A stretch of 64,000 nucleotides of DNA from Methylococcaceae bacterium. Its GTDB lineage: Bacteria > Pseudomonadota > Gammaproteobacteria > Methylococcales > Methylomonadaceae. Shown here piece after piece: positions 17,331 through 26,732 of the stretch. Position 1 is the stretch's first letter, and the number at the start of each line of letters is the position of its first letter. A program made the translations under genes and the position numbers. The notes beneath the pieces are model-generated. The model made no database searches and was not told the DNA's origin. It was given only the letters and a program-made list of their open reading frames with translations. Where the stretch lies: positions 1 through 64,000 of the forward strand of contig JAUYBL010000037.1 of NCBI GenBank assembly GCA_030693065.1, in the 5' to 3' direction.

Positions 17331-20300
17331 ATGAAATCAATAGCATCCAAACTTAATGTACTGACTATTTTTTTAATAACGCTTACCACGTTGTCGACCT
17401 GCGGTTACCTCATTTGGCGGCAGCAACTTAATGTGCTTAGCAACTTTGATACATTGCTGGTTGTCTCAGTAATTATTTTGGCTGGTATCGTATTAGCGCT
17501 GTGGCAAACACGACGAATCCTGCTCCCTATCAAACAATTAATAGCAGCAACGCAAGCTGTTTCCCAAGGCGATTTTAATAACTCTTTGCCCTATTCTTCA
17601 GAAGATGAGTTTGCTGAAATAGCCACTGCGATTAACGACATGTCCCAAGAATTGGCGCGCTATCGCCATGACGCTGCCAATCAACGTGAAACGTTAGAAG
17701 AGCAGGTTGCACAGCGTACAAGTGAACTGGAACATAAAACCGATGAGGCATATCAACTTGTTGATGAAGCACAAGCAGCCAGTCGCGCTAAAAGTGAGTT
17801 TTTAGCCACCATAAGTCATAAAATCCTTACGCCAATCGATGACGTACTGGGTATGACAGAGTTGTTAGTCAATACCGAGTTATCTAGCCGCCAAAAACAC
17901 TTGGCGGAAACCATTTTCCGAGCCGTCGAATCATTACGCAGCGTTATTAGTAATATTACGGATTTGTCTCAAATTGAGAATGGTAAAGTTCAATTAAGTA
18001 TTGATGATTTTGATTTGCGGGCATTGCTGGATGATACCGATCAAATAATCACCAGCCAGTCGCAACTTGCCGCGACACTTGTTAAAGATGAAAGCCCTGA
18101 AACCAAAGGCACTATCCTTATCGCTGAAGATCAAGCCATTAACCAAGAAGTTGGTAAGTACATGCTTGCCGCACTGGGGTATCAGGTCGATTGTGTCAAT
18201 AATGGCCTGGAAGCTGTCAACGCCAGTGCTGAAAAGCACTATGACCTAATATTAATGGATTGCCACATGCCGGACATGGATGGATTTACCGCAACCGAGA
18301 CTATCCGAAAACGAGAATTAGCCGAGTTTTGGCAACGTAGAATTCCAATCATCGCCTTAACCGCCGATGCACAAACAGGCATTGTTGAACAATGCTTAGA
18401 TGCCGGTATGGATGGCTATCTTGGTAAGCCGTTTAATAGCGATCAATTGCAGGAGGTAGTGAGCAAATGGCTATTAGACAAGCGGCATCAAACAAGACCC
18501 GAAGCCACTACTGATGCGGTCGATGGCCGCCAGCAAGGCCTTACCTCCAACATCACCGAGCGTCGCAGTATCGTTTTAAAAGCTGAGGCACTAGAAAACT
18601 TAAGGCAAATTACAACAACTGCCGGAGAAACTTTACTCAATAATGCGATTAGAATGTTTCTGCATTCTGCACCCGAAGCTGTACAGGCATTGCGCAATGC
18701 TTTCGCCATTCAAGACGGTGCCGCATTAAGAAAAACCGCGCATAGTTTTAAATCAGTGTGCGCCAATTTGGGTGCTCAAGCGTTAGCTGATGCCTGTGCC
18801 TCGATTGAAAGTATCGCCAAGCAAGGCAAATTTACGGGCGTGGCAGAGTTGTTGGCGGCTATGGAAGTTAATCTTCCTAAAGTCATTAATGCTCTGACAA
18901 AAGAATTCGATAGTGCGGCGCTCGAAAATCCACCGCCTCCTACTCAGCCTAAACTAACCAGTAAACGTATTTTGCTGGTTGATGATGACAGTAACTTTCG
19001 TTTAATCACTAGCGTCGCCTTAAATGCCTCGGGATTTTTAGTCGATGAGGCTGTCAGCGGAAGCCAAGCGCTGGAAAAAATTGCCCGACAAGTACCCGAT
19101 TTAGTGCTGCTTGACGCCGTCATGGATGGACTCGATGGGTTTGAAACCTGCCGCTTATTACGTAATGCACAAAATATGGCCGATGTGCCGATTATTATGG
19201 CAACGGGCTTAGAGGATATTGATTCCATCAACCGTGCTTTTGATGCTGGTGCCAATGATTTCGTCATAAAACCTTTAAATTATCCTATCTTGGTCCATCG
19301 CTTAGGGTTTATTTTAAGAGCCAGCCAAAACATAGCGGAGCTTAGGAGCAAGAAATTTCAATTAAGTGCCGCTCAGCGCATTGCTCGCTTGGGCTATTGG
19401 ACTTGGGATGTCACCCTTAATCAATTTCAAATCTCCGAACATTTGGCAGAATTGTGCGGCATTGATTTATCCTCTTTTAATAAAACCTTAGACGGATTTA
19501 TTGCGCTGATTCATCCTGATGATCAAGGCTTCGTTAAAAACATAATTACAGCGGCACGTAATAAGGCCACCATTCAACATACTGAATACCGCTTACAGGT
19601 TAGCCACTCCGAGCCAATTATTGTTCACCAGGAAATCGAAGCCATCACCGAAAGCCAGCATGCCATTATTACCGGCACGGTTCAGGATATTACCCATAAA
19701 AAACAAACGGAATTGCAGATACATCGCTTAGCCTATTTTGACAATCTCACCGGTTTGGCAAGTAGGGCTTATTACCATGAGCGCATTGACGATTTCATTA
19801 ATACGGCTAATCGTCGTAATGAGCAGTTTGCATTTTTGTTTCTCGATCTGGATGGTTTTAAAGATATTAATGACAGCTTTGGACATGATGTTGGTGATCA
19901 TTTTCTGCAAGCCATTGCCGAACGCCTAAAAGATGTCGTTAGAGACATTGATTTCGCTGCCAGGTTGGGGGGAGATGAATTCTGTATTATTTTGAATAAT
20001 ATCGCCGATGAAGAGGGTATCGCGGAAGTTGCGGACCGTTGTTTGCGGCAGGTTAATCAACCTTTGCAGTTGGATCAGTATCAGCTGAAACCCCGCGTAA
20101 GTATCGGTATCGCAATTTATCCCAGGGATGGAACGAACGAAATTGATTTAATGAAAGCCGCAGACGCCGCTATGTATGCCGCTAAACAAGCCGGTAAACA
20201 GCGTTATATGTTTTATTCTGATGATATGGCCAGCCAGGCCATCACACGCTTGGAAAAAGAACAAACGTTAAGAGAGGCGTTTGATCAGGATCAGTTTGTG

Positions 20301-21029
20301 CTGCATTATCAACCGCAAATATCCATGCAGACCGGCAAAATGATTGGTATGGAGGCTTTGATTCGCTGGCAACATCCTGATAAAGGTCTGATTCCACCGC
20401 TTGAATTTATTCCGCTGGCCGATCAATTGGGCTTAATTACAGAGCTGGGTAATTGGGTATTACACACTGTCTGCAGGCAAATGGTGCAATGGCACCAAGC
20501 CGGTCTACCCTATTTACGAGTCGCCGTGAATATTGCCCCGGCGCATTTTCAAAATCCCGAGTTGTTCAATACGGTTAAAGACTTACTGCAACAGACTGGA
20601 ATACCGCCCGAATATCTTGAGTTGGAAGTTACCGAAAGCGCGATACAAACGTTCGGTTCGCTAAGCGTCTTTAAGCAGTTAAGAGAGTTAGGGGTAAAAA
20701 TTGCCATCGATGATTTCGGTACAGGCTATTCTTGTCTTGCTTCGTTAAAACAATTGCCTTTGGATTGCTTAAAAATTGACAAGGTGTTTGTCGATGATGT
20801 CTTAAGCAATCCGCATACGGCGTTGCTTTTGGGCACCATTATCGGTTTAGCAAACGCACTCGATTACACGTTGGTGGCCGAGGGTGTTGAAACCAAAGAA
20901 CAAGCGTTGATTATGCATGGCTTGGGTTGTCACATTATCCAAGGTTATTTGTTCAGTCGTCCGGTCGCCAGTGATCAAATCCCCTCCTTGTGTAATATTG
21001 ATTTCACGCTACCAAAAAATAATGCCTAA
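17331..21029 (+). CDS. Composite sensor: HAMP-HisKA-REC-HPT-REC-PAS-GGDEF-EAL
   Basis: The 1232-residue inner-membrane protein has two N-terminal membrane segments (residues about 10-28 and 43-60) with almost no periplasmic loop, then HAMP and coiled coil. A HisKA-type domain has His163 in 'SHKILTPI'. A receiver has Asp310 and an HPT domain has His471 ('AHSFKSVCANLGA'). A second receiver has Asp595 and is followed by PAS. GGDEF is intact ('LGGDEF', 880-884) and EAL is intact (EAL 1008-1010, 'EVTES', 'DDFGTGYS', 'AEGVE'). It could both make and destroy cyclic di-GMP. No HATPase_c domain exists between HisKA and the first receiver, so it cannot autophosphorylate and must receive phosphate from elsewhere. 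The HDOD gene overlaps its end. Confidence 0.93.
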   Translation: MKSIASKLNVLTIFLITLTTLSTCGYLIWRQQLNVLSNFDTLLVVSVIILAGIVLALWQTRRILLPIKQLIAATQAVSQGDFNNSLPYSSEDEFAEIATAINDMSQELARYRHDAANQRETLEEQVAQRTSELEHKTDEAYQLVDEAQAASRAKSEFLATISHKILTPIDDVLGMTELLVNTELSSRQKHLAETIFRAVESLRSVISNITDLSQIENGKVQLSIDDFDLRALLDDTDQIITSQSQLAATLVKDESPETKGTILIAEDQAINQEVGKYMLAALGYQVDCVNNGLEAVNASAEKHYDLILMDCHMPDMDGFTATETIRKRELAEFWQRRIPIIALTADAQTGIVEQCLDAGMDGYLGKPFNSDQLQEVVSKWLLDKRHQTRPEATTDAVDGRQQGLTSNITERRSIVLKAEALENLRQITTTAGETLLNNAIRMFLHSAPEAVQALRNAFAIQDGAALRKTAHSFKSVCANLGAQALADACASIESIAKQGKFTGVAELLAAMEVNLPKVINALTKEFDSAALENPPPPTQPKLTSKRILLVDDDSNFRLITSVALNASGFLVDEAVSGSQALEKIARQVPDLVLLDAVMDGLDGFETCRLLRNAQNMADVPIIMATGLEDIDSINRAFDAGANDFVIKPLNYPILVHRLGFILRASQNIAELRSKKFQLSAAQRIARLGYWTWDVTLNQFQISEHLAELCGIDLSSFNKTLDGFIALIHPDDQGFVKNIITAARNKATIQHTEYRLQVSHSEPIIVHQEIEAITESQHAIITGTVQDITHKKQTELQIHRLAYFDNLTGLASRAYYHERIDDFINTANRRNEQFAFLFLDLDGFKDINDSFGHDVGDHFLQAIAERLKDVVRDIDFAARLGGDEFCIILNNIADEEGIAEVADRCLRQVNQPLQLDQYQLKPRVSIGIAIYPRDGTNEIDLMKAADAAMYAAKQAGKQRYMFYSDDMASQAITRLEKEQTLREAFDQDQFVLHYQPQISMQTGKMIGMEALIRWQHPDKGLIPPLEFIPLADQLGLITELGNWVLHTVCRQMVQWHQAGLPYLRVAVNIAPAHFQNPELFNTVKDLLQQTGIPPEYLELEVTESAIQTFGSLSVFKQLRELGVKIAIDDFGTGYSCLASLKQLPLDCLKIDKVFVDDVLSNPHTALLLGTIIGLANALDYTLVAEGVETKEQALIMHGLGCHIIQGYLFSRPVASDQIPSLCNIDFTLPKNNA

Positions 21030-21930
21030 CTTTCCCAATTCACCGATGCAAGAAATTAATACTGAAGTCGCTCTACCGCAGTTTCTCAATAAATTTGACG
21101 GAAAAATACATTTATCGCCACCAGCGATGAACATCCATGTATTGATGAAAACGCTAGCCGATGACAACATGGGGCAGCGGGAATTGGCCGCAGTATTGCA
21201 TCATTACCCCGTTATCACCGCCCGACTGATTGCATTATCCAACTCTGTCTGGGCCTGTCCTGCGACTCCGATTAGCAATATCGAAACGGCCTGTGTCAGA
21301 TTAGGTACCGCAGTTGTTAAGGGCGTTAGTATTGCGATTGCTGTTGCGGCTTCTTTTAACGCCGCACGTTGCCCGGCATTTGATCCAATCCGTTTTTGGA
21401 CGACCAGCATGCTGGTGTCGGAAGGCGCCGGGTTGCTGGCCGCAAAGTTATCGAACAAAGTGATTTATTGCCAAGATTTTCAATATACCGCGCAAACAGC
21501 TGGTATTCTTCACAACTTGGGCTTATTGTGGCTAGCCGACAACTTGGCAACAGACACCTCCGAAGCATTGCATTTAGCCGCCACAGATTCGTTGTTAAGC
21601 GTTAACCAAGCGTTAATGCAACAAATGGGTATCGATTATTGTTTGATAGGTGCTTGGATAGGTAAACAATGGCAAATACCAGAAGAATTGATTGCTGTAA
21701 TGCGGCATCATAGAGACAAATCTTATCAAAATAACGTGTCACCATTGGTTTTACTGGTGGGGGCAGCGGCTAAAATGGTTTCATCAATGTTGCAAGAAAA
21801 CCATCAAATGCCTGACAATCAACACCTGCATAATTTAGGTATTGACGAGCAACTGCAAAGTATCGTTTTTAATCAGCTTACAAATAAAATTGATTCGACC
21901 CGCGAGCTGGCTAAGACCTTGTTTTTGTAG
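21022..21930 (+). CDS. HDOD-domain signalling protein
   Basis: The 302-residue protein contains an HDOD domain. This is a metal-free relative of HD phosphohydrolases used as a signalling scaffold. It has '[19 protein letters not shown]' near residue 55, '[15 protein letters not shown]' and '[15 protein letters not shown]' near residue 160. The HD residues are not kept as a catalytic set. The ATG at 21022 overlaps the stop of the GGDEF-EAL gene by 8 bp, so the two products are made together and probably work in one pathway. An alternative start is ATG 21046. Confidence 0.85.
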   Translation: MPNFPNSPMQEINTEVALPQFLNKFDGKIHLSPPAMNIHVLMKTLADDNMGQRELAAVLHHYPVITARLIALSNSVWACPATPISNIETACVRLGTAVVKGVSIAIAVAASFNAARCPAFDPIRFWTTSMLVSEGAGLLAAKLSNKVIYCQDFQYTAQTAGILHNLGLLWLADNLATDTSEALHLAATDSLLSVNQALMQQMGIDYCLIGAWIGKQWQIPEELIAVMRHHRDKSYQNNVSPLVLLVGAAAKMVSSMLQENHQMPDNQHLHNLGIDEQLQSIVFNQLTNKIDSTRELAKTLFL

Positions 21931-21989
21931 GATTTCAACATAATAAATTATGCAGATTCCTAATGAAAAAACAAACAACGAGGTGTGTT

Positions 21990-22688
21990 ATGTCATTATC
22001 AAAAAAATTAGCTGCAGAATTTATTGGAACCTCCTGGCTAGTGCTGGGCGGGTGCGGAAGCGCCGTGCTTGCTGCGGCTTTTCCTGACGTCGGCATTGGT
22101 TTTTTGGGCGTTTCGTTAGCCTTTGGGCTCACGGTATTAACCATGGCATTCGCTATTGGGCATATATCGGGTTGCCATTTAAATCCGGCGGTATCTTTAG
22201 GGCTTTGGGCTGGTGGTCGGTTTTCAGCCGCCGAACTTGGCTACTACATCCTGGCTCAGGTCGCAGGCGGAATTCTTGGGGCGGGTATTTTGTATCTGAT
22301 TGCAACCGGCAAGGCTGGCTTTGAAATCGGAGGTTTCGCATCTAATGGCTATGGTGAACATTCGCCAGGAGGTTATAGTTTGGCGGCGGCCTTAACGACA
22401 GAAGTGGTATTGACGTTTATGTTTCTTATCATCATTTTGGGCGCAACCGATAAGCGCGCTCCACAAGGATTTGCACCTATTGCCATTGGCTTAGGACTTA
22501 CGCTGATCCATTTAATCAGCATACCTGTTACCAACACGTCTGTTAATCCCGCAAGAAGTACTGCCGTTGCGATATTTGCCGGTGATTGGGCAATCTCGCA
22601 ATTATGGCTGTTTTGGGTTGCGCCGATTGCTGGTGCCATCATTGCCGGATTTGTTTATCGATGGTTTGAAGCTGAAGATGTCGAGTAG
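21990..22688 (+). CDS. aqpZ: Aquaporin Z
   Basis: The 232-residue channel has six membrane segments and the two pore motifs 'HLNPAVSLG' (near residue 63) and 'NPARSTAVA' (near 185). Its length fits AqpZ, the bacterial water channel. The ATG at 21990 is preferred because GAGGTG lies just upstream; the in-frame ATG at 21963 adds nine non-conserved residues. It ends at a strong convergent terminator. Confidence 0.93.
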   Translation: MSLSKKLAAEFIGTSWLVLGGCGSAVLAAAFPDVGIGFLGVSLAFGLTVLTMAFAIGHISGCHLNPAVSLGLWAGGRFSAAELGYYILAQVAGGILGAGILYLIATGKAGFEIGGFASNGYGEHSPGGYSLAAALTTEVVLTFMFLIIILGATDKRAPQGFAPIAIGLGLTLIHLISIPVTNTSVNPARSTAVAIFAGDWAISQLWLFWVAPIAGAIIAGFVYRWFEAEDVE

Positions 22689-22703
22689 CTGAGCGTAAGT
22701 ATG

Positions 22704-22744
22704 AAAACTGTAAAGCGGGCTTTTGACCTCCGCTTTACAGTTTT
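22704..22744. terminator. Strong bidirectional terminator
   Basis: AAAACTGTAAAGCGG (22704-22718) pairs over 15 bp with CCGCTTTACAGTTTT (22730-22744). It separates aqpZ (+) from the end of the nine-gene minus-strand operon. Each strand ends in TTTT. Confidence 0.85.
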
Positions 22745-22747
22745 GAA

Positions 22748-23143
22748 TTAGTAAAAACCTTTTTGACGCATTTCGGCCTCAAAAAGTTGCAGATATTTTG
22801 TTTCCGGATGTTGTCGAACGGCATCTTCCAATAGTTCTATATCCGCACCGTCAACATCGGCGGCAAATAAAATCATTAAACCGCCATCGTTAGAATCAAT
22901 AATCACGTTCTGCAGTTGTTCAATTGCTCCGCCGCGTTCAGCTTTAATCAATGAAAATTCATAAGCGATACGAGGTTGATTGGCCTTTATAACAATCGCT
23001 TCAAGCAATTCCAAATCAGCTTCCGGCAAATCATGGGCAAAGCGATAAGCCAGCTCGGCATCGTCCAAGGCAACCACTTGCTGTTGCAGCTGTTCATTGA
23101 AGCCTTGCTCACTGATTCTTTTTAATAATTCAACAGCTGTCAT
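22748..23143 (-). CDS. Hypothetical protein at operon end
   Basis: The 131-residue acidic helical protein is rich in Leu, Glu and Ala and has two similar helical halves. No recognised domain is visible. The ATG at 23143 is chosen because GGAGGG lies 6-7 bases upstream; the longer frame to 23224 overlaps the preceding gene. It is the last gene of the minus-strand GTPase/roadblock operon, and a strong terminator follows. Confidence 0.7.
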   Translation of the reverse strand: MTAVELLKRISEQGFNEQLQQQVVALDDAELAYRFAHDLPEADLELLEAIVIKANQPRIAYEFSLIKAERGGAIEQLQNVIIDSNDGGLMILFAADVDGADIELLEDAVRQHPETKYLQLFEAEMRQKGFY

Positions 23144-23157
23144 GGCTTGCCCTCCGC

Positions 23158-23799
23158 TCAGGCACTTTCGGCTTGTCTTGCCAGCAAGCGTTCTGACATT
23201 TGTGCCGCAAAAAGTCTTATGCATTCATAAGCTTCAGGCAATGTTTGTAGCAAAGTAGCTAAAATTAGCTCATCGGTAGGCTCTTTTCCAGCCAATTGAA
23301 GTTGTGCCTTGAGTTGGTCAAGATTCTTAAGCACAGATACGTTACCTTCAACCAACGCGAAAATAATGTCCACGCTATTGCTCACGACATCCGAAGCCTG
23401 TTGGGTTTCTTTAGCGATAATGCCACTTTTCCAAAAGGCTAAACGTAGATATAAGCCTTGTAAAAAGCCCGCACACCAATGCCATACTTTATCAAGCGTC
23501 GCATCATCAAGGGCGCTGAAGTCATAGGGAAATTTAAGTTCGTTTTTTAGTAGGGCTTTATTACTGGATTTAACGACGGCTGCAACCGCTTTTTTTAAGT
23601 CTTTTGATTGCTTGTTTGTAAGTATGGGGCGTTCCCCGTAAAACAATTCCGCAATCCAATCTGATGGTTCAATGATGGCCGGTGTGATGGCAAGCGCATA
23701 AAAAAAACCACTGAGTCCGTCGTGGTTGAGATGTTCATTTTCAGGCACACACTTATCAAGCTCGAGAGTCAGGTTGTGAAGTAATTTGTTATCTATCAT
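23158..23799 (-). CDS. UPF0149 (YgfB/YecA) family protein
   Basis: The 213-residue protein shows the UPF0149 pattern: 'HDGLSGFFYALAITPAII' near residue 25, 'WIAELFYGE', and the central 'WCAGFLQGLYLRLAFW'. In other bacteria YgfB-type proteins act as regulators, but no uniform function is known. YecA's C-terminal SEC-C zinc motif is absent. It is a late gene of the nine-gene operon, 49 bp after the PhnD-like gene. Confidence 0.75.
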   Translation of the reverse strand: MIDNKLLHNLTLELDKCVPENEHLNHDGLSGFFYALAITPAIIEPSDWIAELFYGERPILTNKQSKDLKKAVAAVVKSSNKALLKNELKFPYDFSALDDATLDKVWHWCAGFLQGLYLRLAFWKSGIIAKETQQASDVVSNSVDIIFALVEGNVSVLKNLDQLKAQLQLAGKEPTDELILATLLQTLPEAYECIRLFAAQMSERLLARQAESA

Positions 23800-23848
23800 G
23801 GAAAAAGCCCTTGGAAGTTTTAAAGATTTAACGGTTCTTGAAACAGCT

Positions 23849-24595
23849 TCAGGTGTTCAGGGTATCCATTAAATCAATCATAAATTCCATGTCTTCGTCT
23901 TCAATGCTTGCCCAAACGTCAAAGCTAAGGTTTTTTAACACATCTCTTCCCTTCTCGTCGACATTCATCGCTAATAAAGTGTCTCTTAATTCATCACGCC
24001 GGTGAGCTAATCGCGGTCCAACCAGCAAAGCATGCTGAATAACGCCAATTTGGCTTTGCACTAAAATTTTTAGCTGTTTTTTAATAATGTTGGATAAATC
24101 ATCATAGGCTTCCGCCAAAAAAATACCGACATCGGCGTCTCCGCGCAGCAATTGCTTGGCGACTAAAACATAGCTATCACAGACTTTTATTTGCACGTTG
24201 TCGACAGTCAAATCGGCCGGTTCCAGCATGATCATACCCATTAATCTGACATCGGGGTCTTCCGTAACAGCGACACGACTACCCGGCGATAACTCGGTGA
24301 CATCGCGAATGGCGCTTGCTTCATTGACGGCAATAATAGCTTCATCCGACATGCCTTGTGCCTTAACCAAAGGCAGAAAGCCTTTTTCGCGGACCAGCAT
24401 TGCAGCATCAAAAGGGTTGGCGTAGATCAAATCAATTTTGTCGAGATGGATTGCTTCGTGTTGCGCTTGAAAACTGTTGTAGAGTTCCAGATGAATGGCT
24501 TCGCCGATTTGTTTTTGCAGCCAGGTATTAAAAATGTACCAGCCGGAAATGTGATCAGGGCTGAAATCGGGACTAACGGTCAAAATATATGGCAT
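23849..24595 (-). CDS. PhnD-like substrate-binding protein without signal peptide
   Basis: The 248-residue protein has the type 2 periplasmic-binding fold of PhnD-like proteins. It begins 'MPYILTVSPDFSPDHISGWY', continues with 'IDLIYANPFDAAMLV' and ends its second lobe in a segment containing 'ADVGIFLAEAYDDLSN'. It starts directly at the first beta-strand with no leader, so it should stay in the cytoplasm and act as a ligand sensor. There are no permease or ATPase genes. It lies inside an operon with PAS, roadblock and GTPase proteins, which supports a sensory role. The ligand is unknown. Confidence 0.78.
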   Translation of the reverse strand: MPYILTVSPDFSPDHISGWYIFNTWLQKQIGEAIHLELYNSFQAQHEAIHLDKIDLIYANPFDAAMLVREKGFLPLVKAQGMSDEAIIAVNEASAIRDVTELSPGSRVAVTEDPDVRLMGMIMLEPADLTVDNVQIKVCDSYVLVAKQLLRGDADVGIFLAEAYDDLSNIIKKQLKILVQSQIGVIQHALLVGPRLAHRRDELRDTLLAMNVDEKGRDVLKNLSFDVWASIEDEDMEFMIDLMDTLNT

Positions 24596-24622
24596 ATGTA
24601 TCTCCGGGCTCAGATAGTGCGA

Positions 24623-25099
24623 TCAAAATAAGGTCGGATAAAGTTTGCTGCACTCTTCTACTTTGGTGCGCGAAGGTTTGCGGCGTACCGAGGTATAGCC
24701 CACTACCTTGCCATTTCTTACATTCGGAATCACCGTTGCTTTCACCCAATAATATCCACCGTCTTTACGTAAATTTTTAACATAGCCTTGCCATTTTTCG
24801 CCCCTGCTGACGGTGTCCCATAAATCTTTAAAGGCAACAGGAGGCATATCGGGGTGTCTTAAAATCGAATGCGGCGCATTGAGTAATTCCTCTTCGGTAT
24901 ACCCGGACATTTCCACAAAAGATTTGTTTAAGTGGGTAATGACGCCACTGGTATCAGTGGTCGATACGATGAGTTTGCCGTCTGGATAAGGCGTTTCGAT
25001 TTGCGTGTACAAGATAAGCCGACGAATGCCTCCGTATAGATCAAGCGTGACTTCTTGGTATTCCCCAATTATGTGTTCCGGTTTCATGTCATAAATCAT
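24623..25099 (-). CDS. Aer-like PAS domain protein
   Basis: The 158-residue soluble protein is essentially one PAS domain (residues about 35-145). Its Aer-like pattern includes 'LIVSTTDTSGVITHLNKSFVEMSGY', 'HSILRHPDMPPVAFKDLWDTV' and 'GYYWVKATVIPN'. The 'RHPDMP' segment and the Trp residues are typical of flavin-binding redox/oxygen sensors of the Aer type, so FAD binding is a fair inference. There is no output domain; it must signal by protein contact, probably with the roadblock/GTPase products of the same operon. Confidence 0.88.
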   Translation of the reverse strand: MIYDMKPEHIIGEYQEVTLDLYGGIRRLILYTQIETPYPDGKLIVSTTDTSGVITHLNKSFVEMSGYTEEELLNAPHSILRHPDMPPVAFKDLWDTVSRGEKWQGYVKNLRKDGGYYWVKATVIPNVRNGKVVGYTSVRRKPSRTKVEECSKLYPTLF

Positions 25100-25135
25100 G
25101 GAACATCTCCTGTGCTGCGTGATAAGAATTAACGA

Positions 25136-25498
25136 TTACAACAAATCAGCTACACTGGCCGCTGCACGTTTTACGTCCAAGAAAATCAGCCCCAACTTGG
25201 CATTGGGTTTGGCCAGTACGGTCAATACCGATTCGGAGCCAGCATAGGACATCAACACATAACCTTTATCACCTTTGATTAATACTTGCTCCAAACCACC
25301 ACGCACCAACTCTTGCGCAGTGCGATCACCCAGTGACAGCATCGCCGCGCTCATTGCGCCTACCCGGTCTTCATCCATACCGGCTGGTAACACCGAGGCA
25401 ATAGTTAAACCATCAGTTGAAATCACTGCAGAGGCTTCGATGTCCCCAGAAGTACCATTAAGTTCTGTTAAAACAGATGTCAACATATCTGCGCGCAT
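25136..25498 (-). CDS. Roadblock/LC7 domain protein (MglB-like)
   Basis: The 120-residue protein is a single roadblock/LC7 domain. It shows 'IEASAVISTDGLTIASVLP' (residues about 20-38), 'ERGG'-like 'ELVRGGLEQVLIKGDKGYVLM' and a terminal helix 'GLIFLDVKRAAASVADLL'. Such proteins bind small Ras-like GTPases, as MglB does for MglA, and may act as activators. It lies two genes downstream of a GTPase in the same operon. It also resembles CvnB of streptomycete conservons. Confidence 0.88.
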   Translation of the reverse strand: MRADMLTSVLTELNGTSGDIEASAVISTDGLTIASVLPAGMDEDRVGAMSAAMLSLGDRTAQELVRGGLEQVLIKGDKGYVLMSYAGSESVLTVLAKPNAKLGLIFLDVKRAAASVADLL

Positions 25499-25533
25499 GG
25501 GATTTTCCTTTGTTAGTTAAATGGTTGATGAAA

Positions 25534-26178
25534 TTAACGATTTTCGACGGCATAGCGACTGGTTAACGCCCAGGCTAGCGATACGAATTCCGGTTGATTA
25601 AAATGAGGGATGCCGCTAATAGCTAAGACAAATCTGTTTTTACCGATGAATAACGGCCAAAAACCTACTTGGCTATTACCAAACACGTCAACCACCGCCC
25701 AAGCATGGCTACCTAGCCCCATGTTATTAATTAATAGTCTCGAGCGGCGTTCATGCACTGTGGCAATCTCGGCGCTTAATGCCGACAATTCTTCGGCAAC
25801 TTCATGCGGAAAGCCTTGACTGGCAAGATAAAAACCTTGTTGATCGGCAAGTAATACTTTGCCATTTTCTGAAAGCGCGCTCAGTAAACCGGGGAGCATT
25901 TCTTCTAACGTGCCGTCCGGGTAATGCAGTACGTTTGGTAAACCTTGTATCCAACCAAGTTTTTGACAGTGATGAAGTAATTCCAGACATTTTTGTTCGT
26001 CTTCCTGCCCCATCAATTGCTGTAAATTTTCGATATTTAAAAGAGGCGTGCTGGGTTCTTGCAATAAGTTTCTTAAAAATTGCCGTGATTTATCAACATC
26101 CCTAGAGCAAACCGCGTAATAAGCACCAGCAGGAGTCGGATAAATATAAAGCCCTTGGCTCAATGCATACTGGCTCAT
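25534..26178 (-). CDS. Winged-helix-like plus roadblock-like protein
   Basis: The 214-residue protein has an N-terminal helical, probably winged-helix-like, half (residues about 28-90). A C-terminal alpha/beta half has the roadblock outline: 'NGKVLLADQQGFYLASQGF', 'SRLLINNMGLGSHAWAVVDVFG' and 'NRFVLAISGIPHFN'. Its ATG overlaps the stop of the GTPase gene as ATGA, so the two are coupled and probably interact. The domain call on the N-terminal half is tentative. Confidence 0.65.
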   Translation of the reverse strand: MSQYALSQGLYIYPTPAGAYYAVCSRDVDKSRQFLRNLLQEPSTPLLNIENLQQLMGQEDEQKCLELLHHCQKLGWIQGLPNVLHYPDGTLEEMLPGLLSALSENGKVLLADQQGFYLASQGFPHEVAEELSALSAEIATVHERRSRLLINNMGLGSHAWAVVDVFGNSQVGFWPLFIGKNRFVLAISGIPHFNQPEFVSLAWALTSRYAVENR

Positions 26179-26717
26179 GCTTCTTCCTCAAGCCCTGGAT
26201 CCAATGAAAATAACAACGATTGCACCAGTACCGACACATCATTTTTAACACGGGCATCTACCGAAAATACCGGTGGTTTAATGCCTAACGTTTTAAGTTG
26301 CAGATGGTAATCGTCAATAGTCGGTGTCGTGCTTATATCCATTTGCGTTACACCAATCGCCACACCGGTTTCGCCAATAAATTTATCGAAGGCCTCTAAA
26401 AAAAACTTCATATCCTGAAATGGATCGGTACGGGTGTTGTCTAACAGTAAAATTAGACCGATACCGCCGTTAACCAAAATCTCCCACATAAAATCAAAGC
26501 GTTCCTGGCCCGGCGTACCGTATAAATGAATTTTTTCACCACCAGCCAGATTCATAATGCCGTAGTCCATCGCGACGGTAGTAGCCGCTTTTCTGGATTT
26601 AGTCATGTCGCTGGCAGCGGCATCTGTTTTGATTGGTGGAGTATCACTAATGGAATTGATCGCGGTAGTTTTGCCTGCGCCAACCGGCCCGGTAAAAATA
26701 ATTTTGTATTGGCTCAT
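26175..26717 (-). CDS. Small Ras-like GTPase (MglA/CvnD type)
   Basis: The 180-residue protein has G1 'GPVGAGKTT' (residues 10-18), a switch-I Thr in 'AATTVAMDYG', G3 'YGTPGQERF' (near residue 68) and G4 'VTQMD' (a TKxD variant). This is the COG2229-like GTPase group. In streptomycete conservons these GTPases pair with roadblock proteins, and MglA of myxobacteria is a relative. It should switch between GDP and GTP forms under control of the two roadblock-like proteins encoded just downstream. Confidence 0.88.
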   Translation of the reverse strand: MSQYKIIFTGPVGAGKTTAINSISDTPPIKTDAAASDMTKSRKAATTVAMDYGIMNLAGGEKIHLYGTPGQERFDFMWEILVNGGIGLILLLDNTRTDPFQDMKFFLEAFDKFIGETGVAIGVTQMDISTTPTIDDYHLQLKTLGIKPPVFSVDARVKNDVSVLVQSLLFSLDPGLEEEA

Positions 26718-26732
26718 GATAGGTAGGTCCCG

